DNA from: DASSQJ01 sp963773655
Lineage (GTDB): Bacteria; Actinomycetota; Actinomycetes; Actinomycetales; Dermatophilaceae
DNA length: 64,000 bases
Assembly: GCA_963773655.1 (NCBI GenBank)
Contig: CAVZBX010000001.1
Location: forward strand, 1 to 64,000
Direction of reading: 5' to 3'
Positions 15,475-23,144 of the stretch are shown one piece after another; within the stretch, counting starts at the first letter, position 1, and each line of letters opens with the position of its first letter. A program made the translations under genes and the position numbers. The notes under the pieces are model-generated. The model was given only the letters and a program-made list of their open reading frames with translations. It made no database searches and had not been told where the DNA came from.

Positions 15475-15861
15475 TCAGTCGAGGTCGGCGAGGTCGTCCG
15501 GGACGTCCACGGCGTTGGCGCGCAGCACCTCGAGCGGGACAACCTCCAGCGCGCGTTCATGCGTCGCAGCCAGGACCACGGGCGCGGCGACACCTTCGGC
15601 CTGCGCGCGCAGCCAGTTGACCGCGGTCACGCACCAGCGGTCACCGGGGACGAGCCCGGGGAACCGGTACTGGGGCATCGGGGTCGAGAGGTCGTTCCCG
15701 ATGGAGCGCTGGTGCTCGAGGAACTCGCGCGTGACGACGGCACAGATGCTGTGGCTGCCGACGTCCTCGGGACCGGAACGGCAGGTGCCGTCGCGGTGGA
15801 AGCCGGTCACCGGGTCGATGCCGCACGGCTCCAGCTCGCTGCCCAGGACGTTACGCGCCAT
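15475..15861 (-). CDS. DUF2237 family protein
   Basis: The 128-residue sequence follows the DUF2237 pattern closely: NVLGSELEPCGIDPVTGFHR, then GPEDVGSHSICAVVT, GNDLSTP, PGLVPGDRWCV, and ATHERALEVVPLEVL near the end. Family members are short, cytoplasmic and widespread in bacteria; their function is unknown, and several conserved Cys suggest metal or redox chemistry. Length matches the family. A GATACT box lies 6 nt before the ATG, consistent with a leaderless start. It stands alone, with no operon partner. Confidence 0.88.
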   Translation of the reverse strand: MARNVLGSELEPCGIDPVTGFHRDGTCRSGPEDVGSHSICAVVTREFLEHQRSIGNDLSTPMPQYRFPGLVPGDRWCVTAVNWLRAQAEGVAAPVVLAATHERALEVVPLEVLRANAVDVPDDLADLD

Positions 15862-15969
15862 GCCAGGAGTATCGCGCGTACCCCCTCGACGGGATCCCTG
15901 CCGTACGGATGCTGGGCGATGGACCGGGCCGACGTGGAACCCCCAGGCGACGCATCGGTCCTCCGCAGC

Positions 15970-16737
15970 TCAGTCCCGGGCCGCCGCCTTGGTGTCGAGC
16001 AGGCGGAGCAACTCCATCGGCAAGGGGAAGGCGATCACGGAGTTCCGCTCCGACCCGATCTCGAGCAGGGTGCTGAGGATCCGCAGCTGGAGGGCCGCGG
16101 GGTGCTCCTCGAGGATCGCGGCGGCGTCGCCGAGGTTGTGGGCTGCCTCCTTCTCGCCCAGCGCGTGGATGACCTTGGCCCGCCGGTTCCGCTCGGCCTC
16201 GGCCTGGCTGGCCATGGCACGGCGCATCGACTCGGGGAGGATGACGTCCTTGACCTCGACGAGGGTGACCTTGACGCCCCACGGGTCGGTGACGGAGTCG
16301 ATGATCCGCTGGAGCTGGAGGTTGATCTCGTCGCGCTTGGTGAGGAGGGCGTCGAGCGAGGTCTGGCCGAGCACGCTGCGCAGGGTCGTCTGGGCGACCT
16401 GCTGGGTGCCGTACCTGTAGTCGTCGATCGACAGGACCGACCGGATGGAGTCCACGACGTTGAAGTACGCGACGGCGTTGACGCGGACGGTGACGTTGTC
16501 CTCGGTGATGACGTCCTGCGGCGGGATGTCGTACGTCTGGGTGCGCAGGTTGACGCGGACGAGCTGGTCGATGACCGGGATGATGACGATCAGCCCGGGT
16601 CCCTTGAGTGGTTGGATGCGGCCCAGCCGGAAGATGACGCCGCGCTCGTACTCCGGCAGCACCTTGATCGCCGCCATCAGGATGATCGCGAGCAGGATCA
16701 CGGCCAGCGCGATCCCGATGAGCAGGCTGGTACTCAT
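15970..16737 (-). CDS. Slipin/stomatin-like SPFH-domain protein
   Basis: This 255-residue protein has an N-terminal membrane helix (about 4-24) and then an SPFH domain with RGVIFRLGRIQPLKGPGL and TEDNVTVRVNAVAYFNV. A coiled-coil rich in E/A/R (AMASQAEAERNRRAKVI) follows, as in bacterial slipins (p-stomatin group). Slipins form membrane-associated oligomers and are partnered with NfeD proteases. The gene overlaps the nfeD-like gene by ATGA (16734-16737), the standard stomatin operon. The C-terminus (FPLPMELLRLLD) is the segment cleaved by the partner protease in archaeal homologues; cleavage here is inferred. Confidence 0.92.
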   Translation of the reverse strand: MSTSLLIGIALAVILLAIILMAAIKVLPEYERGVIFRLGRIQPLKGPGLIVIIPVIDQLVRVNLRTQTYDIPPQDVITEDNVTVRVNAVAYFNVVDSIRSVLSIDDYRYGTQQVAQTTLRSVLGQTSLDALLTKRDEINLQLQRIIDSVTDPWGVKVTLVEVKDVILPESMRRAMASQAEAERNRRAKVIHALGEKEAAHNLGDAAAILEEHPAALQLRILSTLLEIGSERNSVIAFPLPMELLRLLDTKAAARD

Positions 16738-18107
16738 TGGTCGTCCCTTCCCGTTGCGAGGTCTCGGTCGGCAGCGGACTCCGATGGGCCGGGCTCCGCG
16801 AGCAGGGTCAGCCCGTCCAGCCCGACGACCGTCGCGGTGCCGCCGTCGCGGAGCGGCCCGCCGGTGCTGCGCACCGTCCACCAGGTCCCGGCGGCGAACG
16901 TGCGTCCGGTGCTGCCCTCGACGTGCTGCGTGACGACGTCACGTCCCAGCAGCACGTCCGCGCCGGTCGTGGAGGACCGCTGGTGGCGCGTCCGGTGGGC
17001 CAGCCGCGCTGCGACGACCGCAGCCCCGAACATGACGACGGCCACGGGGACCGCCGTCCACAGGTCCACCGAGACACCGGACGCCTCGTCGAACAGGAAG
17101 GCCGAGGAGAGCAGCAGGACGGCGGCGCCGCCGAACGCGAAGCCGCCGATCCCGGGCACGAACAGCTCCGCGACGAAGAGCCCCATGGCGAGGGCCAGCA
17201 GCAGCACCCCCACGACGTTGACGGGCAGCACCGACAGGCTGAACAGAGCGAGGAGGAGGGCGGTGGCCCCGGTGGCCCCCGCCACCCCGACGCCCGGCGT
17301 CGACAGCTCGTAGATCAGGCCGAGGGTGCCGAGTGTGAGCAGGAGGAAGGCGATGTTCGGGTCGGCGAGGAACTGCAGGACCGACCGGACAAAGCCCATG
17401 TCCTCACGGACGACCGTCGCACCCGCGGTGTCGACGGTGACCTGGCGGTCACCCACCACGGTCACCGTTCGGCCGTCCGCCAGGTCGAGCGCACCGGCGA
17501 GGTCGGTGGCGAGGCCGTCGACGACGCCGAGGTCCACGGCCTCGCCCACGCTCACCGAGCGGCCCTCCGTCACCGACTCCACGGCGAAGTCGACGTCGCG
17601 CCCTCGGAGCTCGGCCAGGGCGCGGGCCTGGGACGCGGCGTCGTTGACGATCTTGTCGCCGAGGTCCTCGCCCTCCATCCCGACCGGGGTGGCGGCCCCG
17701 ATCGTCGTGCCTGGGGCCATGACCGCGACGTGCGACGCATAGGTGATGACCGCCCCGGCGGATGCGGCCCGGGCCCCGGCCGGGCTGACGTAGACGATGA
17801 CGGGCACCTCGCTGGCGAGGATGCCCTCGACGATGTCGCGCATCGCCGTCACGAGTCCACCGGGAGTGTCCAGCTCGATGACGTACGCGGTGAACCCACC
17901 GCCGTTGGCCCGCTCGAGCCCCGCGGCGACCTGGTCCGCGACGACGGGGGTGATCGCCGCCGACACCTCGGTGGCCAGGACTCGGGCGGGCTGCTCGGAC
18001 ACCGCCTCCGCCGGCGCTGCCAGCCCGACGCCGACCGCGGCCCACCCGAACAGCGCCAGCACGAACAGTCTGGCTGCGGCGATCAGGAAACGGCTCACGA
18101 CGACCAC
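16734..18107 (-). CDS. nfeD: NfeD-type membrane serine protease
   Basis: This full-length NfeD protein has 457 residues. It has a signal peptide (cleavage likely after PAEA, about residue 35) and a ClpP-fold protease domain with ELDTPGG, nucleophile Ser in AGARAASAGA and catalytic Lys in LGDKIVNDA (Ser-Lys dyad). Four or more membrane helices (about 245-370) and a C-terminal OB-fold NfeD domain end it. It should cleave the slipin C-terminus at the membrane. It is first in the operon and overlaps the slipin gene by ATGA. GTG 18107 is used; GTG 18098 is also possible with a better-spaced GGAGG. Confidence 0.9.
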   Translation of the reverse strand: MVVVSRFLIAAARLFVLALFGWAAVGVGLAAPAEAVSEQPARVLATEVSAAITPVVADQVAAGLERANGGGFTAYVIELDTPGGLVTAMRDIVEGILASEVPVIVYVSPAGARAASAGAVITYASHVAVMAPGTTIGAATPVGMEGEDLGDKIVNDAASQARALAELRGRDVDFAVESVTEGRSVSVGEAVDLGVVDGLATDLAGALDLADGRTVTVVGDRQVTVDTAGATVVREDMGFVRSVLQFLADPNIAFLLLTLGTLGLIYELSTPGVGVAGATGATALLLALFSLSVLPVNVVGVLLLALAMGLFVAELFVPGIGGFAFGGAAVLLLSSAFLFDEASGVSVDLWTAVPVAVVMFGAAVVAARLAHRTRHQRSSTTGADVLLGRDVVTQHVEGSTGRTFAAGTWWTVRSTGGPLRDGGTATVVGLDGLTLLAEPGPSESAADRDLATGRDDQ

Positions 18108-18396
18108 GCCCTCCCGACAATCGTACGTCCGACGTCATCGACTCGGGTGAGGTGCACGAAACCGTCACGATGCTCGTCGGCACGGACTTCCGCCGCAGGT
18201 CACTCCGGCGATGACGCACCCGCTGCGTCGGGGCCGCTGCCCGTGCCGAGGAAGACCCCCAGCCGGTCGCATCACCTCGGCGGTCCGCTCGGCGGCGAAA
18301 CGTCCAGTCGGCGGCGGACCACTCCGCGCAGTCGTTGCGCGCGTTGTCCACGGCCCGCAGCACACCGCCCCGATCGGGTGACGTCGCCCCGAGGTT

Positions 18397-18421
18397 CCGC
18401 GTCATCACAGTGATGTCGCGG
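18397..18421. promoter_or_regulatory. Palindromic operator-like site, copy 1
   Basis: CCGCGTCATCAC-A-GTGATGtCGCGG: 12-bp arms around one centre base, with a single mismatch. The core TCATCACnGTGATG matches copy 2, whose centre is 69 bp away. The site is typical of a dimeric HTH repressor; the cognate regulator is unknown. Confidence 0.55.
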
Positions 18422-18466
18422 ATGTTCGGCCAAGTCGGGGCAATTGCAGCGTCGCCCTGGAGTACA

Positions 18467-18489
18467 CGCGTCATCACGGTGATGACGCG
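18467..18489. promoter_or_regulatory. Palindromic operator-like site, copy 2
   Basis: CGCGTCATCAC-G-GTGATGACGCG: a perfect 11-bp inverted repeat around a single G. Together with copy 1 it forms a twin operator between nfeD and the DUF5996/DUF6510 pair. Confidence 0.58.
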
Positions 18490-18635
18490 GTTGGTTCGGC
18501 AACTGCTGCGGGGGCAGGCCGGGACGATTCTCCGCTCACCCGGCCTCTCCGGCGTTGAACCATGCCTGCTGAGGGCTGCGAGGCCGACCCGCGCACCCTG
18601 CACCACCCTCCGCTGATCACTCTCACGCCCTTGCA

Positions 18636-18887
18636 GTGCCCACCTCGTCCTCCGGCCACAGGTCGTTGGTGGACTTCTTCTGGCACTCCTTCGACCTGGC
18701 CGTCACGCGGGTCAGCGGACGCCGCGCCCCCGCCCTCGACACCATCGACCGGGCCCTCGAGGCGTCCTCCCACGAGGTCATCTCCTTCGGGTTCCGGCCC
18801 GGCGACGACCACGTCGGCGAACCCAGCTCCTACGCGTACACCGCCCCTGAGCGCGACGACCTGACGGCGACGGAGGTCGTGCCGTGA
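18636..18887 (+). pseudogene. Internal fragment of a DUF5996 protein
   Basis: The 83-residue frame matches only the C-central part of DUF5996 proteins: VDFFWHSFDLAVTR.SGRRAP, then SHEVISFGF.PGDD and YAYTAPE. Family members are about 300 residues, so roughly the first 190 and the last 60 are missing here. No Shine-Dalgarno supports its ATG. Its stop overlaps the DUF6510 start (GTGA), so the old translational coupling survives. It is probably a decayed gene; a short functional derivative cannot be excluded. Confidence 0.6.
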
Positions 18888-19138
18888 GCCCCGGGCTCGA
18901 CGGCAATGCGGCCGCGGGTGCCCTGGCTGCAGCCTTCGGCACCGACATGACCACCGCTCGCGGTGTCTGCGGGGGCTGTGGTGCGGGCTTCGTGCTCGCC
19001 GAGGTCGCCGTGTTCATCGGACCGGCCACCGTGCTGCGGTGCCGGGCCTGCGGCGCCGTGCTCGCGATGCTCCTCGAACGGCGGGGCCTCGTGTGCGTCG
19101 ACCTGCAGGGGCTGCGTGCCCTCGACCCGCCGGGCTGA
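18884..19138 (+). CDS. DUF6510 family zinc-ribbon-like protein
   Basis: An 84-residue protein with two Cys pairs, RGVCGGCGAGF (about 27-36) and LRCRACGAVL (about 52-61), spaced as a four-Cys zinc ribbon, then a short C-terminal VCVDLQGLRAL. This matches DUF6510, small actinobacterial proteins of unknown function. The GTG start overlaps the preceding remnant. An internal ATG at MTTARGVCGG (22 residues in) is an alternative start, since family members often begin there. Confidence 0.75.
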   Translation: MSPGLDGNAAAGALAAAFGTDMTTARGVCGGCGAGFVLAEVAVFIGPATVLRCRACGAVLAMLLERRGLVCVDLQGLRALDPPG

Positions 19139-19167
19139 TCGGCAGCGCGCGCCGCCGACCTGGTCGT

Positions 19168-19458
19168 TCACCCCACGTGCGGGCGCGGGGGTTCCTCCTT
19201 CTTCGGTGCGCGGCGCCCCTGGATCCAGTCCCAGAGGAGCGTCACGGCCGCGGCGCCGAAGATCGAGCCGATGATCCCGCTCGGCCTGAGCTCGAGGCCG
19301 TCACCGGCCAGGAGGCTGAAGAAGAGCCCCCCGATGAAGGACCCGATGACACCGGTGACGAGCGCCATCGGCCAGTTGATGCCACTGCCGCGTTGGAGGA
19401 CCAGCTGAGCCCCGGCACCGGCGATCATGCCGAGGAGGATGATTCCGATGATGAGCAT
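19168..19458 (-). CDS. GlsB/YeaQ/YmgE-family membrane protein
   Basis: This 96-residue integral membrane protein has three hydrophobic segments (IIGIILLGMIAGAGAQLVL; MALVTGVIGSFIGGLFFSLL; SGIIGSIFGAAAVTLLW) and the glycine patterns of the transglycosylase-associated (GlsB/YeaQ) family, which is linked to stress responses. The start is taken at MLIIGIILLG because family members begin there; the frame is open further upstream. It carries a short charged tail (RRAPKKEEPPRP) and is convergent with the DUF6510 gene. Confidence 0.85.
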   Translation of the reverse strand: MLIIGIILLGMIAGAGAQLVLQRGSGINWPMALVTGVIGSFIGGLFFSLLAGDGLELRPSGIIGSIFGAAAVTLLWDWIQGRRAPKKEEPPRPHVG

Positions 19459-19603
19459 GGCCGCAGCGTAGAGCAGGCCCGGCACGCTGGTCTCCCCCTT
19501 CGACGTCGGGCCCCGCCGGACCACGGCCGACGCCGGTGGCCGCGGTGCCCCGCGCCCGACGTCAGCGGCCGACCGGCACAGCAAGGAGGTCTAGCGTGTC
19601 GAC

Positions 19604-20011
19604 ATGGCGGACAACGAGGTGATGCGGTTCGAGGACGACGGGGCACGGGGGACTCGCTCGCCGCGGGCCGTGTTCGACGCCGGGGAGGAGCCGGACCCGC
19701 TCTACACCCTGGCCAACGAGCGCACCTACCTCGCGTGGCTGCGACTGGCGGTGACCCTGCTCGCTGCGGCCGTCGCGGTGGACCGGCTCTTCCTCGAGCG
19801 TCCGCGGTACGGGAGCGAGGCCATCGCGCTCGGCCTCGTCACGGTCGCCGTCGGAGCATGCGGGGTCGGGGTGCGCCGCTGGTGGGTCACCGAGCGGGCC
19901 CTGCGGCTCCGGCACCCGCTGCCCGGGTTCGCGAGCCCGTTGCTCGGGGCCCTGGCCGTCCTCCTCGTCGTGGCGGGGGTCGTGGTGCTCATCGTCACGC
20001 CACGGGGCTGA
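19604..20011 (+). CDS. DUF202 (YidH-like) membrane protein
   Basis: This 135-residue protein has the DUF202 signature ANERTYLAWLRLAVTLL (about 44-60) and three membrane helices. The family is small inner-membrane proteins of unknown role. A TAGCGT box (19592-19597) lies 6 nt before the ATG, and AAGGAGG lies 13 nt upstream, too far for efficient use; a leaderless start is likely. Six bases separate it from the second DUF202-like gene, and such genes often occur as pairs. Confidence 0.85.
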   Translation: MADNEVMRFEDDGARGTRSPRAVFDAGEEPDPLYTLANERTYLAWLRLAVTLLAAAVAVDRLFLERPRYGSEAIALGLVTVAVGACGVGVRRWWVTERALRLRHPLPGFASPLLGALAVLLVVAGVVVLIVTPRG

Positions 20012-20016
20012 GAACC

Positions 20017-20346
20017 GTGCCGGCCGAGCCGGGGCGGGTCTGGGGCGAGCAGTACCCGTTCGAACGCAACCAGCTCCAGCGCAGCATCTCCCTGCTCGCC
20101 CTGGGCGGCGTCTTCTCGGTCTCGGTCATCCTCCTGGTCCACGGCGACCGGGACACGACCCTCGGCGTGGCGCTCGTCGCCGCCGGGGTCGTCACCGGCC
20201 TGGCCGCTGCCTCCCGACACCGGTACGTGCGCGAGGTGCGACACGGTGTCGACGCGCTCCGCGACCGCGGCGGAGGGTTCGTCCTCGCCTCCGCCCTCGC
20301 GCTCGTCGTCGTCGCGGGCTTCGTCGTCGCGCTCGTCCTCCAGTGA
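20017..20346 (+). CDS. Second DUF202-like membrane protein
   Basis: This 109-residue protein starts at GTG 20017, 5 nt after the previous stop. It has the family-like opening FERNQLQRSISLLALGGVFS and three hydrophobic segments. The diagnostic ANERTYLAWLR is replaced by FERNQLQRSI, as in the second partner of YidH/YidG-like pairs. Function unknown; it probably forms a hetero-oligomer with the upstream protein (inference). Confidence 0.7.
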   Translation: MPAEPGRVWGEQYPFERNQLQRSISLLALGGVFSVSVILLVHGDRDTTLGVALVAAGVVTGLAAASRHRYVREVRHGVDALRDRGGGFVLASALALVVVAGFVVALVLQ

Positions 20347-20405
20347 GTGGGACGGCCCGACACGTCGCCCCCCCGCCGCCGGGGCCGCCGCGACCGGGCC
20401 GGGCC

Positions 20406-23144
20406 TCAGCCCAGGCCGTGCCGGATGCGGCTCTGCTCCTCCTGCTTGCGGAACTGGCCGAACCGGGGGAGGAACTTGGCCCAGTCGATGATGTGGGCGT
20501 CGATCTCCGGGCCGTCGATGCAGGCGTGCTTGCGGATCGTCTTGCCGTCGATGGTCACCGGCACCATGCAGGCGCCGCACATCCCCGTGGCGTCGACCAT
20601 GATCGAGTTCAGGCTCGCGACGGTGTGGACGCCGAACCGGCGGGTCAGGTCGGACACGGCCCTCATCATGAGCGGCGGCCCGATCGCGACGACCTCGGCG
20701 ATGCCGCGCCCGGTCCCGGCGGCCGCCGCCTCGAGCATCCCCTCGAGCGGCGTCGTGACGAAGCCCTCCACCCCGAACGTCCCGTCGTTGGTCGTGTACA
20801 CGACGTCGAGCCTGTCCCCGAACTGGCGCTGGAGGGCGGCGACCCGCTCGTCCTCCCCGGTCCAGAAGAGCAGCCCGGCGCTGCGGAACCCGGCGATGAG
20901 GGTGACGTGGTTACCGGCCCGCAGGTGCTCGCGCATGATCGGGTACACCGGCGGCAGCCCGAGCCCGCCCGCGGTGAACACCACCGTCTCGTCGGCGGGG
21001 TAGGACGTGATCTCGCTCGGGCGTCCGAGCGGTCCGGCGATGCCGGCGAACGAGGCCCCGACCTCCATCCGGTTGATCTCGACACTGCTCGTCCCGACCC
21101 CCTGCACCACGAGGCAGATCGTGCCCGCGTCGGCGTCCCAGTCGGCGAGGGTGAGCGGGATCAGCTCCCCGTCCTCCCAGGGCAGCACCCGGACGAACTG
21201 TCCGGCCCGCGCCGCGTGCGCGATGACTGGTGAGTGGACGGTGAACTCCTCGATCCCGTCGGCGAGGTGGGCCCGGGCGAGGATCGTCTGCTGGCTCGAC
21301 GCGGTCTCGGTGAACTCGCCGGCCCGGGCCACCATGGCGGCGACCTCGTGCGCGGGCACGTCGACGGCCCCGATGATCTCTCGGGCCGCCGCCTGGCCGT
21401 CGCCCGCCGCGTTGATCGCGGTGGAGCCGCCGCGAGCCGCGTCGCCTCCCGTGAACACGCCGTGGATCGAGGTCTCCTGCGAGCCGGCGTGGTCGAGGTC
21501 GATGGTGCCCCACCTCGTCGTGTGCAGCCCCGGCTCGGAGTCCTTGATGATCGGGTTCGAGGCGTTGCCGAGGGCCATGATGACGAGGTCCGCCGCCATC
21601 GCCTCCGTCTCGCCGGTCGCCACCGGGCGGCGCCGGCCCGAGGCGTCCGGCTCGCCGAGCTCCATGACGTCCAGCACGGTCCCGGAGACGAAGCCGGTGG
21701 CGTCGTCGCCGAGGAACTCCCGCGGGGCGCGCAGCACCCGCAGCGCGATGCCCTCCTCGAGCGCGTGCTCGAGCTCCTCGACCCGGGCCGGCATCTCGCT
21801 CTGGGTGCGCCGGTAGACGATCGTCACGTGCCCGCCGAGGCGGTGGGCGGTGCGGGCGGCATCCATCGCGGTGTTGCCGCCGCCGATGACGAGCACCTCC
21901 TTGTCGACGGTCTCCGGCAGGGGGGTCTCGTAGTCCTCGCGCAGGCCCTGCATGAGGTTGACCCGGGTGAGGAACTCGTTGGCGGACATGACGTTCAGGT
22001 AGTGCTCCCCGGGCACGTCCATGAACCGCGGGAGGCCGGCACCCGTTCCGACGAAGACCCGCCAGAAACCGGCCTCCCGCAGCTCCTCGATCGTCGCGGT
22101 CTTGCCCACGACGAAGTTCGGGACGAAGCGGCCGCCGAGGAGCTTGATCTTCCCCACGACGTCGTCGATGAGGTCGTTGGGCAGTCGGAACTCCGGGATG
22201 CCGTAGCGCAGCACCCCACCGAGGGCGTGGAACGCCTCGAAGACGGTGACCGGGAAGCCGTCGGCCGCGAGGAGATACGCGTTGATCAACCCGGACGGGC
22301 CGGACCCGATGATCGCGACCGGCGGCTTCGCGGCCGCCTGCCAGGGGTCCACGTGCCCGGCGAAGCGCCGGACCTGGCCATCGGGGTCCACGAGCTTCTC
22401 CCGCTCGGGGAGGAACCACTCGAGCTGGCCGATCGCGATGGGCTGGTTCTTGAAGATGCACACCCCCTGGCACTGCAGCTCCTGGGGGCACACCCGGCCG
22501 GTGACGTCGGGCAGGGGGTTGCACGACTCGATGAGCTCGAACGCCTCGTGGAACCTGCCGGTGCCGACGAGCGCGAGCACCTGCGGGATGTGGATCTTCA
22601 CCGGGCAGCCGCCCTGGGGCTCGGACTTCCCGGCGACCATGATCCCGACCTCGCAGTGCTTCTCCTCGCACTGCTTGTCGCGCAGCGCCTCGAGCCAGAC
22701 GAGCAGGTCGACCTCGCGGCGCGTCAGCCCGACGTTGAGGTAGCCGAGGTAGCCCTCGTTGACGAGGCCGAAGTCCTTCTCGCGCTCGTTCGGTTCGCGG
22801 ATGTGCGGTGGGATGGCGTTGCCGGCGGGCCAGCCCTCGCTGAGCCCGGCGAACATCGGGTAGCGGTCCGAGAGGTGGGCGTCGATGGCGCGGATGAACT
22901 TCCGCTTGCGGCTGAGCGGCAGCGCCCAGACGAAGCGCATGAACACGGTGCTCGCGTCGTCCTCGCGGAGCAGCACCTCCCACATCGCCCGGGTGAAGTC
23001 CTCGCCGAGCTCGGGCTGGGCGAACTCCCACACGACGGCGTTCATGCCGTCCTCGACGAACACCTCGCGGAAGGCGCTCGGGTCGGCCTCGAGGCGGCGG
23101 CGGAGCAGCTCGACCTGCTGCTCGACCGAGACGTCGATGCTCAT
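20406..23144 (-). CDS. Nfn-like transhydrogenase fusion (GltD-like plus FNR-like)
   Basis: This 912-residue fusion begins with an N-terminal extension (about 1-150). A GltD/NfnB-like part follows, with Fe-S cysteines (CNPLPDVTGRVCP, CQGVC), an FAD site (IIGSGPSGL) and an NADP site (VIGGGNTAMDAARTAHRLGG). An NfnA/SudB-like FNR module then begins near residue 640, ending in the cluster motif MCGACMVP...HACIDGPE. In NfnAB these two chains form an enzyme that bifurcates electrons between NADPH, NAD and ferredoxin. It is downstream of PFOR and overlaps it by ATGA, so it probably couples PFOR-reduced ferredoxin to NAD(P)(H). Order NfnB-NfnA in one chain is unusual. True bifurcation versus simple oxidoreductase is open. 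Confidence 0.82.
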   Translation of the reverse strand: MSIDVSVEQQVELLRRRLEADPSAFREVFVEDGMNAVVWEFAQPELGEDFTRAMWEVLLREDDASTVFMRFVWALPLSRKRKFIRAIDAHLSDRYPMFAGLSEGWPAGNAIPPHIREPNEREKDFGLVNEGYLGYLNVGLTRREVDLLVWLEALRDKQCEEKHCEVGIMVAGKSEPQGGCPVKIHIPQVLALVGTGRFHEAFELIESCNPLPDVTGRVCPQELQCQGVCIFKNQPIAIGQLEWFLPEREKLVDPDGQVRRFAGHVDPWQAAAKPPVAIIGSGPSGLINAYLLAADGFPVTVFEAFHALGGVLRYGIPEFRLPNDLIDDVVGKIKLLGGRFVPNFVVGKTATIEELREAGFWRVFVGTGAGLPRFMDVPGEHYLNVMSANEFLTRVNLMQGLREDYETPLPETVDKEVLVIGGGNTAMDAARTAHRLGGHVTIVYRRTQSEMPARVEELEHALEEGIALRVLRAPREFLGDDATGFVSGTVLDVMELGEPDASGRRRPVATGETEAMAADLVIMALGNASNPIIKDSEPGLHTTRWGTIDLDHAGSQETSIHGVFTGGDAARGGSTAINAAGDGQAAAREIIGAVDVPAHEVAAMVARAGEFTETASSQQTILARAHLADGIEEFTVHSPVIAHAARAGQFVRVLPWEDGELIPLTLADWDADAGTICLVVQGVGTSSVEINRMEVGASFAGIAGPLGRPSEITSYPADETVVFTAGGLGLPPVYPIMREHLRAGNHVTLIAGFRSAGLLFWTGEDERVAALQRQFGDRLDVVYTTNDGTFGVEGFVTTPLEGMLEAAAAGTGRGIAEVVAIGPPLMMRAVSDLTRRFGVHTVASLNSIMVDATGMCGACMVPVTIDGKTIRKHACIDGPEIDAHIIDWAKFLPRFGQFRKQEEQSRIRHGLG

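Larger units (their letters stand above)
18108..18635. other. Gene-free stretch, 528 bp, with twin palindromes
   Basis: No coding frame is convincing. The stretch separates divergent units (nfeD on the minus strand, the DUF5996 remnant and DUF6510 on the plus) and holds two near-identical palindromes (listed separately), so it is mainly regulatory. Confidence 0.5.
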
